From the NCBI RefSeq assembly GCF_037975245.1, contig NC_092581.1:5667501-5731500 (forward strand): a stretch of DNA of 64,000 nt, written 5' to 3'. Of the stretch, positions 28,601 to 43,600 are shown in pieces. Below the pieces are notes generated by a model. It saw only the letters and a list, made by a program, of their open reading frames with translations. It searched no databases and was not told the origin of the DNA. Within the stretch, counting starts at the first letter, position 1. The number at the start of each line of letters is the position of its first letter. Made by a program: the position numbers and the translations under genes. Source of the stretch: Apostichopus japonicus. Taxonomy: Eukaryota > Echinodermata > Holothuroidea > Aspidochirotida > Stichopodidae.

Positions 28601-31600
28601 GCCTGTTTTATGTCAATGAATCTTCATTGTTTGTTTCCTTGGTTTATTGCTAGGAATTTTTATTGTTCATTTTCCATTGTTTTATGGAAGGAATCTTTAT
28701 TGTTCATTTCCTTTAGTATATAAACTGTTACTCTTGAAGTACAGATGAAACTAACCGAATAACTGAAAACTCCACAAAGTATTTACATAAGGCAGAAATG
28801 TACCACTGCACAGAACGTCAGTTAGCATTCAGTTACTTTTGACATAACTCGGTCACATCATCAGGGTGAATGTTCCTCAACTTATAAGTTTGTTTCGTCT
28901 TTGATATAACATCCTGGTGAACTTTCAACCTAGTTTACAATTTTTGTTTTTTATTCCCAGGTGCTCTTATTCAGTCTCACAACCGGCATTGCCCTATACC
29001 TACTCAGGTAATGAACTTCCGTTTATTTTCTTTGGCAGCACCAAAGAGGGGGGACCAGGGGAGGGGGGTGACACATTTGCATATTAAATAAGCCATTTTC
29101 TCCGAAATTGTTCACAAAATGTCGTTATTGGAGTGTGAACATCCTGTTATGATGGGCTTTGGAATAGGAAGGAGGGTAAGTACCAATGGATGATTTTGCA
29201 TTCAAAATATCAATCAGCAGACAACTTAGCTGTGAGGGAGAGGTCAGATAAGTAAATTTAAGGGGAAAAATATGTGAACTTTGAGTAGAAGTTCTTTTCA
29301 CATCAAGTTTGATAATCCAGTGTTGTTTATGACAGACGGGATGAGTTTTGTATCATAGTACAAAGAGGATCATTTTTATGGAGAAATATGAAAACAAATT
29401 ATGCTTTTAGTTTGCTTCTTTAGTTTCAACCCTGAGGAAAATTGTTGTGTTGGCATGTCAGTTGACCCTTGACCCCTCCGAATGGATAAATGCATTATTG
29501 CTTCACATGGAAACACAAGTACTCGTACTCGTACAAGTACTCGCAAATATCAAATGGACAAGTAGTTTGTTCATTGAAACTCCATTAATTAACCATTAAT
29601 AACCATAAGTTTGAAGAGTTAACTTAATCTGTGTTATGAACTGAAACAAGCTATACCTATGTTTACCTATGTTAAAACTTACAGTAGGTAAACCCATGGT
29701 TTGAAATGACACATGCTTCCCATTATTGATAGTGTCATTAAATGAGAGATACTTACTAACATTGTGTGAAACCATTAAAATATTTTATGTTCTGAAGCAG
29801 GTTTACCTAGATATTGATATGATGTTTTATATATATTTTTTTTAAGTCTCAGATACTTTCACTTTACACAGTAGACATCTATAATTTGCATAATTCCTGG
29901 AGAAAATGTTTTTTTGAAATAATTCCTAAGTGTGTAAGTAATGGCTGATTTGAACCATTTCTGGAAGTTCAAAACAACTTTGTCTGTTTACACAATCACA
30001 GCCATAGAAAACAAAATTAATTGCATCATGCATTTAGATGTAATAAGGTTATGCACTAATAATATCATCAATGAGAAGGGATTAACTACTTTAATCATTG
30101 AACCCTACATAACGGTAGTTCTAAGTATCTCCTGTATTGAATCTATGTCTGACCTGTGTTGTTGAATGATGAGTAGTTGAGGTTCCCTGTACTCTTGCAA
30201 GTTTTTTATGTCCAAATCAGTTTGTACAAGCCAAAAAATTATTCAAAAGAATAATTATTGCTCAGTTTGACATCTTTGAAACTAGAAATTCCTACCAATA
30301 AGCAATATTTCATTCAGCATGCAAGCATTACAGGAAAGTCATTATTGATTTAAGGTCAGAGATTACCTTAGAAGAGGGGAAATGTACTTTTGGTAGCTAA
30401 AGCCCTTAAATCTATATTTAGTCACCTGACTGGCTTCTTAGAAATATTCCCATTTATGATACTGGATGGCAAATGGCACCCAAGTGACATGTGTAGGTAA
30501 CTTGAGGTTTTATAAGCACCCAAGTGACATGTGTAGGTAACTTGAGGTTTTAGTGTGCACCCAAGTGATATGTGTAGGTAACTTGAGGTTTTATAAGCAC
30601 CCAAGTGACATGTGTAGGTAACTTGAGGTTTTAGTGTGCACCCAAGTGATATGTGTAGGTAACTGGAGGTTTTATAAGCACCCAAGTGATATGTGTAGGT
30701 AACTTGAGGTTTTAGTGTACACCCAAGTGATATGTGTAGGTAACTTGAGGTTTTATAAGCATCCAAGTGACATGTGTAGGTAACTTGAGGTTTTAGTGTA
30801 CACCCAAGTGATATGTGTAGGTAACTTGAGGTTTTATAAGCACCCAAGTGACATGTGTAGGTAACTTGAGGTTTTAGTGTGTACCAAGTTACATGTGAAG
30901 GTAACCTGAGGTTCTAGTGTGCACCCAAGTGATATGTGTAGGTAACTTGAGGTTTAGTGTGTCCCCAAGTGATATGTTTTGGTAACATGAGGTTTAAGTG
31001 TGCACCCAAGTGACATGTTTGGGTAACTTGAGGTTTTAGTGTGTCCCCAAGTGATATGTGTAGGTAACTTGAGATTTTAGAGAGCACCCAAGTGATATGA
31101 GGTTTTAGTGTGTCCCCAAGTGATATGTGTAGGTAACATGAGGTTTTAGTGTACACCCAAGTGATATGTGTAGGTAACATGAGGTTTTAGTGTGCATCCA
31201 AGTGAAATGTGTAGGTAACTTGAGGTTTTAGTGTGTCCCCAAATGACAGGTGCACAGTAGGTAACTTTAGGTTTTAGTGTGCACCCAAGTGATATGTGTA
31301 GGTAACTTGAGGTTTTAGTGTTCACCAAAGTGATATGTATTGGTAACTTGAGGTTCAGTGTGTCCCCAAGTGATATGTGTAGGTAACATGAGGTTTTAGT
31401 GTGCACCCAAGTGACATGTGTAGATAACGTGAGGTTTTAATGTGTACATAAGTCATATATGCCTAGAGAGTGATGTCTTTAACAGTAGTGCATGTATCAC
31501 TCTAATAATTGAGAGCACTTAAACTGAATTGTAAAATATAAGAATGATGAAGCCAATTTCCATTTTCCTGCCATTTGACCCAGAGAGAAACTTTGTTTTG

Positions 31601-34600
31601 AAATGGCATACAAAGAGATATAAACATATTGGCTTTAATTCTTAGAATTGGAGTTAAAAATCACTTCTGGCAGTTTATCTTTATTGTTTGTAATATCTCT
31701 AATTTATTTTTATTTTATAGCTAATTATCATGAAGTGGTGGGAGGTGTTCAGAAAGAAAAACATTGAATGGGATTAAGGATGCTTTGATTGGTTACATAG
31801 TGTCATGTGATGTCAGCTGTGCGTGTCAACACAATGTTCTTTCACTTTCAAGGGTTCCTTTTTCTGCACAATGTTTAAAGTTTGACTTTGTAATTAGTTT
31901 TGAAAAGGATGTTTGGTGAGTGGGTATGGAGAAATGGATCCTTTTGACCTAAAATAAATGATCCCCAATCTATAGGAGATGAGTAGAGGAGGGGGGGGGG
32001 GGTTATTTTATTCCCTAAGATAAGATAAGAGAAGGGTTTATTACAAAATAAAAATGAAAACAAGGCAGGAAGAATAAAAGTTCTTTTTATAACTCCTTGT
32101 AAACTTGAAGAACAGTTTTGTTATATGCGATAAAAGGAGCATTTTAAGTCAGATTTGACTTTGGTTACTGAAGGTCAGGCTAAGGTGAAAGATTTGTTTT
32201 TGTTCTGTTAATAACACTTCTTCAGGTTTTACAGCCCATAAACAGTTCTTCTTTCATCCGGATACCATATTTCAACTTTATTAAAGTGCTATACTTCTGT
32301 AAAAATAAACTGTCCAAGTCTTTAGTAAGCAAAATAAAATTATCCCATGAATTGCATCCTTAGTTGAGTTTAATTACCTGCTGTTAGCAAAATTCTCTCA
32401 GATATGTTTTGATAGTGTCTGTGGAGGTGGGAAATCCAACACTGCTGGTTGATGTTATGGGGCTTTCCCTGCAGTTGTAGAAGGTTTGTTGTTGAACCAT
32501 AAAAGCTATCCTTGGAGTTGTGAAAGGGAAACTCGTTACTGATGTGGATGCAGGGCTGCAAGACGGCTTGATGGGTTACTGTATGTACCCCCCCTCCCTA
32601 TATATAGTTTATGCAGGGATGCCAGAATTCCGGCTATAGCCGGAATTCCGGCTTTTGCACTATTTGGAAATATGGTTCTGGTTCCACACGCTCTTTCTGG
32701 TAATTCACACTATTAAGATGTTATATTTTCGGAGATTAGGGCCGAACGTAAACCCCATTATGACCAATTGGAGATCGTAAAAAAATTTGCTTTACAATAT
32801 CATTGATCCAATAAATTCAGTAGTGGCTGACAAAGTGTTCAATGGTACCAAATTGCATGAGGCTCTAGCCATGTTTGCGGGTGGGGTCTTGGCAGTGAAA
32901 TAAATTTCTCTTCAAGGAGTGAAGAGAATTCACCGTCGTTGCAAAATATGGTTGCAAAAGCGGGATTGGGTCTGCAAAGATTATAAATTGTTTACGTTAA
33001 AGTTGCACGGCTGTACATGTTTGTGGCATTATGGATTGCGCATTGTACCTTTCAAGTTTTAACGATTGTATTTTGAACACGAACTGTGCTCAATGTGTTT
33101 GAAAAGATTTTCTCCATATCCTCTACTATTAAATTGAAGTAAAATAATAAGAACAACACAAAGAGGACAAACACGTTGGATATAACAATTTAATTTGAAC
33201 TGCATCTCATCATTTGAGTGTGTACTTCTCACAACTACTAACGTTGGCCACCAAGGTCAGTTCAATACTACAAGGTCACCTTACTGATTCACGTATATAA
33301 GGGCTGCATAGCCTTATGTTAGGCTTAGCTATCCACCCACAAGCACTGGTATATGGCGTGTGCCGATCGTAGCTGACAATGTCGTCTAGCAGAAAAGCTT
33401 TCTCTTGTTGCAATATACTTTCATATTGCAAAAATAACGATAAATAGGAGAAACCAAAGTCAACAAATGATGGATGGAAGCTTTAACTTTGTTTCTTCCA
33501 GTTTTTGCAATTCAAATTGTGTTTTTTTGGTTTTCTTAAAATAAAATATAGTACCCAAATTCGGTCGGCAAACACCGGTTTCCGTTCTAAAACCTGTTTC
33601 CTGTGCAAGCTTACTTTCCGCCCCAGTTGAAAAACTGAAGCTAAGTACAAAACTGCCATTTAAGATTAAAGAATCAAACACATGACCAGTAATGTGTGTT
33701 CTAATCTTATGGTGTTGTATAGTATTTTCTAATCTACATTTTTGGAAGTGTACATTTATAAAACATGATATCTCAAAATAAAGTTCAAATAAAAATAACT
33801 TTCAGATGCAACATTACAAGGCCAGGGAAGTGCCATTTCTGGTGATCTGGGAGGTATTTTTTTGCCAAAATTTTCTTGTAACGCTACGCGCAACCAGGGT
33901 GGCGCTCCGCTTAAATAGTCTTTGGGACATTCAAGTTCCTCCAATTTACAGGCCCTGGAGGCAAACCCTACTGGCATCCCTGTTTATGCTGTACAGTGAT
34001 TTTCACAAGAGCTTGGTGCTGCGGTACAGGTCAAAGGTCACATGCAGTCAACATGTGTCAAAGTATGTAATCCGAGTAGACATGTTAACTCCAAACTTAA
34101 AGCTACAATCAATCTGTGAGTTCTACCATGTTATGATTTTGTTTTGGGTGAACATAGCTTAGTCAATTTCAGTTCCATTGATGTGAACAGGCCCAATATA
34201 CAATAGATCTTCAAGTGATCTTCAACTATTGTTATCCAGGAAATGATATCTGCTTCAAATAGTTGATAATCTTGTGTTTGAAACACACTCTAGTGGCCCT
34301 TATCAGAGGGAAAACAATTAACAATTAGCTCCCTTTAGGAAATAATGGATACCCATCCGAAAATGTTGTTACAAAGGACCTACCCTACTTCTGAGTAGTA
34401 GAGGCAATAGATGTATGCTACAATGTGACACTGTAGGGTGTGTTTGTGTATATATATTCTGTGAGTTTGTTTGTCAAATGTTCCACTTTATTTTGCTAGA
34501 ATCCTGGCCCTCAGACATTGAGAAATGTTATTTTTGTTCATGTGGTAATAAATTTCTTTGTCTGTTACTAATCCCTGCACGGAATGCATTGTTTGTTAGC

Positions 34601-37600
34601 TAGTGTTGTCATTTACCATGGAATAAACATAATAAATATTGATTTCATTGAAAGTACCTGATTTGAAGTTTATGTAAACAAGACAACAAGCAAACTCATG
34701 ATTCAGAGTTTCAGTGAAGTAAATTATTTACTCTAAAGTTCATGTCAGGTATTATCTCTCATGTTAGGGGTGATCATGTATCCTCAGTTATTGAGTAAAC
34801 ATAGAGAAGGATAGAAGATGAATTATCAAAATGTTATTGTAACCTTTATAAGGTAGTAGCTTGTAGAGGGCAAACAAGAAGTGAAGAGTGGTGGATCACG
34901 TTTGCCTGATGGAAGTAATTCTTGATCCCTGCTGCTATCACAGCACAGTTTGCCTATCTCCATGATTAGCTCCAATTGACTCTATTTCATTGTGTGGATC
35001 TCATGCCTGTCTCTATGCTCAGCTCCTATTGACTCTATTCTATGGTGTGGATCTCATGCCTATCTCCATGCTCAGCTTCAATTGATGCTATTTCATGGTG
35101 TGGATCTCATGCCTATCTCCATGCTCAGCTCCAGTTGACTCTATTTCATGGTGTGGATCTCATGCCTGTCTCCATGCTCAGCTCCAATTCACTCTATTCT
35201 ATGGTGTTGATCTCATACTATCTCCATGCTCAGCTCCAATTGACTCTATTTCATGGTTTGGATTTGGCCACATGCTTATGAAGGATTCCTGTACATGCAT
35301 CATGGAATCCTGCATGCATATGAAGGATTCTTGTACGTTTGGAAGGAATCCTGTTCCATACACAGGAATCCTATAGGGTTCCTGCAGGACTTTTTTTGTA
35401 TGGGTTATCCTGTACCACATAGCCTGAACCTTGTGTATCTAAAGTAACAGGTGAATGTTAACATGTAATACAGCAACTTTCTACATGCCCATTTTTCAAC
35501 ACAAAATTAATAAAGTGTGTAAAATAAATTAGGTCTTTAGCTGGAAGTTGGTGTTTGAATTCAATATTCACCTCTTATGAACCAAAAAGTGATGATGTAA
35601 ATGGACAGCATCTACTTCTCAATCCAGAGAAAATATACCAGATAGTTGTAAATCCACCAGTTATTATTCTGTGACCTTTGACCCTTTAAGTAACAGCTGT
35701 CTGGGAGTAGTGATAAAGAGTATGGCGGTTGGTCTGTTTAAAGGCTCACACATGACACAGACCTCACAGGAGAATTAAGAGTTCCTTAATTCTTTGGGAG
35801 ATTAGGTTCTGATCCTTAATGGATTTCTTATCTGCATCATTCACCAACTTCAGGGATGCATCTGATCTCTGGCCATCAAGGTACCAGGTGGTCAAGCATC
35901 GTTGCTACTGTAGGTTACCAGGTAGACTAGACTCATGGATTGTTAGAGCAAGTATAAAGTTGAGTTGGGTCAGCAAGTATTCTGACTGGAAAAGCCTACT
36001 AGATTGAAATGGATTACACCACAAACACTCTCATGGGTTTCATCACCGGTCAAGATTAATGAGCAAATACCCTTGATTCAATCCTCCGACATTTCATTTA
36101 ACTGACACATAATATTACTCTGTACAATTATATATTAAAGGTTTGCAATGTGGAAAATCAAACAAATGTTACTTTCCCTTTTGAAGAAACAGATAGACAA
36201 AATATGGTTGTAAGTGATTGCAACATCAAATATTTGATCAAAACCAGGCAAGAAAACTGCCTCAACCTCACTGATTCCACGATGCCATAACGACATACAT
36301 AACTAGCTTATCTATTCAAATCTTACTTCAAATGGTGTCATAAAAGTCGAAAAATTTACAACTTTCAACTTTGTTTTTCTCGAAGATCTTTTCCGTTGGG
36401 ATCCGAATAAACCTCGCCCATAATATGAATATTAAAAAGCTACGAACGTCATTGGACAATACGTAATACAACACCATGCTTGATTTGTGTAGATTGTCTA
36501 TGGCAGTTGTACCAGGGAGCTGTTAGAGTCCAGCTCGCTGGTTGTACCAAGTTACCAACTCGACGTTTGAATCTATTTTTAGCAACCGGCTCATAACTAA
36601 ACCTGCATCTCTGATTGGTTGGATTCGAACTAGTGGGTTGGGGGAACTGTATGCGATTAATATAAAATGTGGAATTTGTCAGTGGACACTTTTCTCATTA
36701 TCTACAAATGTCCTTAATTACTTGCCAATTAATGCTTTTGGCAGTGAAAAAACTTGGCTAATATCTTTGTTTGCTGTTTTGTGATTGTAAAAAACTTGAT
36801 GGACTTGTCAAAAAAGTGGAAAACGGCGACAAAATGCAAAATGCTGCTTTTAATGTGTATACCTTCTTGTAGACAGTAAGGGAACATAATACATTGCACT
36901 TGTAATTATTCACCATGTAGGATAAGTATGTATGATTGGCACTGTCACTTTAAAGTTGTTAACGCTGAGAAAACTTGAAGAAACTCTATATAATTGTTTT
37001 CGGTGGAGGTCAAAGGTCACTTGAGGTCAACAGAACTAAAATTATTTTTTAAGTTGTTAACTCTGAGAAAATTTGAAGCAATGCCAAGAAGTCCTTTGCC
37101 TGTGCTCTGCCCTCTGCAAAGCACATTTGATCCCAGACTGATATGGGTCTTAAGAATATAAAACATCTGTAGTGTTGAACTAAAGTTCAGTCACATCTTA
37201 ACTTGTAGAAGAGAAGACTTTACGATTGTATTCCAGGAAACAGCCTTGCTCTTAGTGACAGATATAGAATCAAAAATACTTCTTTTTTATCTTCAAAGAT
37301 GATACTGTATATCCAATAACTGGGAAATAAAACATGATGGGGATGATGTGTCCTCTTAAAATGCTTGATCATTTTTTGTGGATGCACTTTATTGAGAAGA
37401 AATTGTAATTGTTTTCTGTGGAGGTCAAAGGTCATTTGAGGTGAACAGAACTCATAAATCAAGATCTGGATGAACTTCATACTTAGTATGTGGATGCACT
37501 GTATTGAGTAGAAGAAACTCAATGTTTTCTGTGGAGGTCAAAGGTCATTTGAGGTCAAAGTCTGAAACCTTGTTAGCTCAAACACTCGAAATGGAAATCT

Positions 37601-40600
37601 TCAAATTACGTGGAAGCAACTTCTTGAGCACAAGAACCCTTTTGTTTCTGTTGAGGTCAAAGGCATTTGAAATGGTCAGTGGTCGAAATGTAAAGTTTGG
37701 CCATGTTGGCCACCATTTCTGAAACCTAATGTAAGTCCTAGTCCTATATTTCAGCAAAACCGTTCATCACTCATAATAGCTGAACGCCTGGGACAAGCAA
37801 CATTAAGTCTTTAAAAGGTGTGAAGACTCGCACAAAAAGAAACGTCTAATGCTGGTAAATCTGACCTAGTTTCGAATGAGGTGTAACAGAAGTGTTAGAC
37901 ACCACCATCAATCCCAGAAAATACACACACACAGCTTGCTACCATTGGTAATTAGACACTAGAGTACAGTCAGTACATACAGCCGCAGTCAATACCCACA
38001 GCACAGTGTACAAACAATGCAGAGATGGACATCCCAGGTCCAGCTAAGGTATCACGTTTCATTACTGTACTGTCTGCATTTTGTAGCGACACAAACAAAA
38101 TGTCACTTTCAAGCAACGAAAAGTTAACTTTTTGAGATGGCCGCACGCGGTTTGGGGAGAGTCTTCAATGCCTTTAAGCACCAAAAGGAAATTACGAGAA
38201 AAAATATGACAGACCTAATCCCTTCATCCAAAAGGACTGTCAGATCATTATTTTAACTTTGATCACTATTTCATTGATGAATGGCTATTCTATGTCACTA
38301 AATATCACAGGATTTGACCTTGCTCTTTTAAGAGGATGAGAGGGTCCACTTATGGCTGTCATTGTCATCAATTTTCAGAAGGGCATTACCTTTGTAATGG
38401 TCAAGTTATCTGGAACTCTTTTTATGATGGTCTGGTACTTGACTTTAGGTCACATTCCTCAATTGTTCTATCAATCAGGTGATTCCATCTATATACTTAT
38501 AAGGCAAGGAATCATTAAGCCTGCTGGCTTTCTGCTTTGTTTTAACTTTAATCTTTAATTTGAGCTAACCTACGGAGTATTTATACACAAGTAAAGACTG
38601 CAGTCGATCAAATCAAGACAATAATCTTTGTTTACCATTGAATTTTAAAAAGCGATTAATTTTTTTTTTTAACTAATGAGTTCGAAATGCCAAATCAGAA
38701 CTTTTCTGAATGGTCAATTTTGCTTCATTGTTCGATGGAAGCATGAACAGCATTGGTATGAAAGTTTAGTATTTAAAATAGTAGCAGAACTTTACCAAAA
38801 TCACACTAGGTATGGCTAAAGAACTTGTATAAAAGTTAGCTATGTTAGTAAAATGTGCCAATAGTTCTATATAGGGATGGTGACATCAAGTTGAAAAATG
38901 ATCTTTATCTTAATTGCTTCTGCCAAACAAAGTACCGGAAACAAAGATTGAAACTGCTCTAGATTCTTGAGTAATACCGAACAGTTTTGTTTTGGTTGCA
39001 CGGGTGCGTTTCTTGTTATTAACTGCAGTGGAAAAAATTTATTATCCTCTCCAAACTGGAAACAGGAAATGGCTTTATTTGATTGAGTGCATTCCAGATA
39101 TCCTGCACTCTTGCTGTCCAAGTTATAAGCCTGAAATGAGAATTTCTTGAATTTTTGAAGCTTGTAGATCCCCCCCCCCCCACCCTGTATTTAGACGTGG
39201 GATACAAATAACACAATTTTACAGCCAAACTAGATGTTTGACTGTCCCAAACTTTATTTACAATGCAAACTGCAGAAAGGGAAAAAGAAAAGAAAAGCCA
39301 CAAAGAGAAGGCCAAATCATTTGCATATATGTTACATCCCTAAGTAAAAAAGACATAATTCTCTACATTCCATCTAAAAATACAACTCTAATGCCCAGCT
39401 TATCCCCTCTTAAGAGTTCATCTGCAGATCTTTTAAGATAGATTTTTTTAAATTTTATCAAGTTTTTGCTCCTTTGTTGAGTGACAAATCAGTTCGGGTA
39501 CATGTTTTTTTTTGGGGTGGGGGTGGGGGATGCGGAAGTTGGAGGGAGGGGCTTGTCGTAGCACACACGCTTTGGCTGAGTTACCAGGGAAGTGTGTAGT
39601 CTCCTAGAGTATATTTTAATATGCCTTTGAAACAAATTCAAGTGCCGGCTGATCCATGAATAGTTTTTTTATTGGTATAAAACAAAACATTAACCTAGTT
39701 TTTGCAACAACTGATAGTAAATACCGAAGAAAACATTGGGGAATTTTTTATGATCGAAGAAATATTTCAGGAACATGGCTTTTTATATATTTGATGATGT
39801 AGTACTGTCATCTTCCCCCGTAAATCGTTTCGTTTTTCATCTCTCCCCCTCCCCCCCCCAATCCATTTCCTCTCCATTCATCTGTATTTAAATTAAAGGC
39901 CTTCATGTGAAAACTTTAGTTTCCAACAGTTTGTGCTCTTAAGTGTATAGTTAAGAGTTTTAGCTTGGTGAAAGAGATAAGAAAAGAAAATTATTAAAAT
40001 ATTGGAAGAAGGAAAGCACCAAAATATTAAAGAGGAGGAGGAGTAGGAATCCCCAAGAAAATAAACATGCTGCTAAGTAAAAGCGCAACTTTGTGAATCA
40101 GAAGACTTAAATTCTCAGTACGTGTAAACTTGCCAAATTTAAACTTCAACCTTTCCAGCTTACTGCACTAAAAGTTCAGTTGAAAATGACACCAATCTAT
40201 GCGACTTCCAAATCAATATCATTCATTATTTTATTGAGTTATCTGTCGTTAAACATTTTGAGCTGAATAAAATTCTCCAGATTTATTAAAGAGTCCGTAG
40301 ATTCTACAAACTTCTACAAAGAGATCATGCCCAATCAAATCTCTTTTTGTTTATGACCTTCGCGCCGTAAGGGCAACAGAAAATAAATTTCATTCTTTCG
40401 ATTGCGACAGCTTTTTTCCATGAAACCCACCTGGTCTCAGAGTGCATTTAGAATAAGAAACATTGAATCTGCCGCAGAAATTTTGTTTTCCGAAATTCAT
40501 CAACAAACACGTATTGAGACTTAAACTGACTAGAGCAGATAGTTAACCCTGTCGGCTTTCAAAGATATTGAGTATTGAAAATACCGACCAGAATTTCATC

Positions 40601-43600
40601 TGAGATTAATATCACATTTTGTGTACTTCCGGGTGATTTTATGAAAAGCAGATGACTTTGTTTCTACAATGTCAAACAGCTGATTTGTAATTCAACAATG
40701 CTGGTATAATACTTGTTAGTAATACTGTATCTTCATGTCCTCACAGCTCATTGAGTGTCCAGCTGTGCTGTAATATCCACTTTATATCTTTTCATTGACT
40801 TTTGATGGGTAGAATGCTAATGTTTATAACCAATGTGGGGGATATACATCCATTTCAGAACAGATGTTAGTTTGAATGATTTAGACAGATGATGATGCTT
40901 ACACCTGTATTCTTTGTATACAAGGCATGTTAGTGTTGCTAGACATAAACCTAGCTTCCTTCATGATTATCTAATACCATGCACTGGGTCCTCTTATGTG
41001 TAATGTCTGGATCAGTAACAGTTTTATCAAATAAATATGTTTTTTACTCCTGTAAATTATAGATGAGATTTTGAAATTTATTCAAATTTTTTTTTTTTCT
41101 TCAAATTATAAACCTATCTTCCCTGTTTATTAGAAATTTCTACATATCTACCCTGTTTATTAGAAACTAATGTGTTTATTAGAAATTTATACATTTATTT
41201 AGTTTGACCAGGCAAAGGAAGCTATTTGTTTGGCCATATATTTCTTTGTTATTACATTTCTTTCCTAGCAGTATGTTACTCTCTATTAATTTAATATGTT
41301 GTGTTCCTACAGTCAACCAAAGGAAGGTAACACATAAATCAGTACTTGGTTTATACTTCAGTGTTCACTATGTAATGTTGTTTTCATTCTCTCACTGGGG
41401 GAGGCTTCTCTTAATAAAGACCTTGTTTTATAACTATGGTCATACTCGGCACATTAGCATGACTGTATATAATATTGTCACATTAGAGTTTTATAATAAT
41501 GTGAAAAACAAGGTAAACTTGCATCAATTGATAACCTCGAACAAAATGACACCCAAGAGGTTGCAATTTCCATAGTTGAAAAGTTGTGATCCTCTCCAAA
41601 GTCTGGGAAATGTTTCTGCTGTTGTACTTATAATCTTTCAGCCAAAGTTGCTAGTCCCTAGAGGTTCTTTAAATTATTACATAAACTGGCTGTCAATTTC
41701 AAGTGCGAGACTTTACTGTTTCATTATGGTAACTTTCACTCCCAGATGCAAAACATATGACAATTTTCTTAAACTATTCATTGTTTCCTGGAGTACTCTG
41801 ATCTCTGTAAAGTATTTTCTTGGATAATACTTTTCCAGAGGGTAATATTTGTTCACTAACTTAGAATTTTGATTCACTACATTTGCTACACTGCTAATGT
41901 CTGGTTTGATTTATGTGGTCTGGCTACAAAGTTACTGCTCTTGCCCCCCCCCCCCTTTCAATCTTTTCAAGTTTGGTTCAGCAACCGCATACCTTGCCCT
42001 TATATCTATATATCTCCCTCTGCAAAAGAAGATCTTACTTTAAAATTGAGCAGTGAATGTGTTCCTTCAACCCTGAAACGATGGACACGTTTTGACAACG
42101 ATACAGTAATGTATCCAAGAATAGATTAGATTATATAAACAGTGCATTTACATGGTTAAGGGTAGTCACCTTACAGGAAATAACAGAATCAAGTATCTGT
42201 TCGAGTCCTTCTGGTTCTTATTTAATGATTTAAATAAACTCCTTAGAAATGAATCAGTCATTGACTCGTTCATTATTTCCGCATTGGAACTGAAACAATG
42301 ATGTTTTTCTCACAGTCGTGGTGTAACAAGTTATCATTTCCTTAATAGTGCGGATAGAGGCACAACTTGGGGAGTCCTATTGCTACTGTACTTAGTGGTC
42401 CTGGTAGTAAAGTGTTACTGTAAATGGTATTGCTAGCACTATATATATACTACATGTAATGTTAGCATGCTCTTACTGTATATGATAACTGGAACTGTAT
42501 ATTGTACTGGTAGCACTGCACTATGTACTTGACAGTCAGTGCTGTGGCCAAGTGGATATAGGCAGGTATTTGAGGCAATGAGGCTTAGCAATCGAGAGGT
42601 TTTGGGTTCGATCCCCACCCGGGTCATAGTAAGATGGGTTTTTCATCCAAGAGCAATCTACGGTTTTCCCATCTGAAATGACTTTCTTAAAGGGTGTGAA
42701 GACTTGCGCTAAAAGAAACGAAATCTGACCTAGTTTCGAATGAGGTGTAATAGAAGTGTTAGACACCACCATCGATCCCAGAAAATACACACACACAGCT
42801 TGCTACCATCGGTAATTAGACACTAGTGTACAGTCAGTACATACAGCTGCGGTCAATACTCACAGCACAGTGTACATACAATACAGCGATGGACATCTCA
42901 GGTCCAGCTAAAGAAAACAAGGTATCACGTTTCATTACTATACTGTCTGCATTTTGTAGCGACACGTCACTTGCAAGTAACGGAAGTTAACTTTTTCATA
43001 ACTGTTAAATTCTGACATGATGTTGATTGCAAGTTGTCTTATGACACCAAGCGTGTTATCTTAAAATGGTAGGCACCATAGGCCTACTGATGAATCAAAT
43101 ACAGTCCTGGTTGTATAGATACCACATCTGCACAAACAGTACCACTGTAGATGAAAAATGACATTCTCAAAAAACTTTGGTAAAATGTTAATGAGCATCT
43201 ATTAATTGTGAGAGTAGTATGAATGAAAATAAAAACTGAATAAGACAAATAATTGTAACAAATTATAATGGCAAGTTCAAACTGCATTTATCTTAATTAT
43301 ACAATGTTGTTTAATAGATTATATTTTCAATTATCATGTAATGTTTTGTAGAGTGTCCTTATGTTAAGTACTGTTTCTTATCAAGTTGGAGATTAACAAC
43401 TATATAGAGGATCGACCTAATGTATTAACCTTACGAGGGACAAATCATGTTTTGTTAACCCCAGAGAAGTAATGGGTACATGTGTAAGCATCACATTCAC
43501 ATATCCAGTACCTTTCAAATTAATGTGTTGAATTTCCCATAAAATATTAATAGCCTTCTGACTAAACATCACCCCAGGTTGCTATGAAGTCCAATAAGAA

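Larger units (their letters stand above)
37007..37700. repeat. Dispersed ~110-140-bp repeats carrying AGGTCA direct repeats
   Basis: Diverged copies of one sequence occur around 37007, 37422, 37535 and 37654. Each contains GTGGATGCA..TTATTGAG, TTTCTGTGGAGGTCAAAGG and TCATTTGAGGT. The same family reappears at 60830-61150 and in decayed form at 61740-61860. The repeats embed nuclear-receptor half-sites, annotated separately. Confidence 0.8.

Noticed and set aside
33756-33977. 73-codon frame at the right end of the hAT-like element
   Set aside because: Too short and unlike a hAT transposase; it includes the terminal inverted repeat itself.
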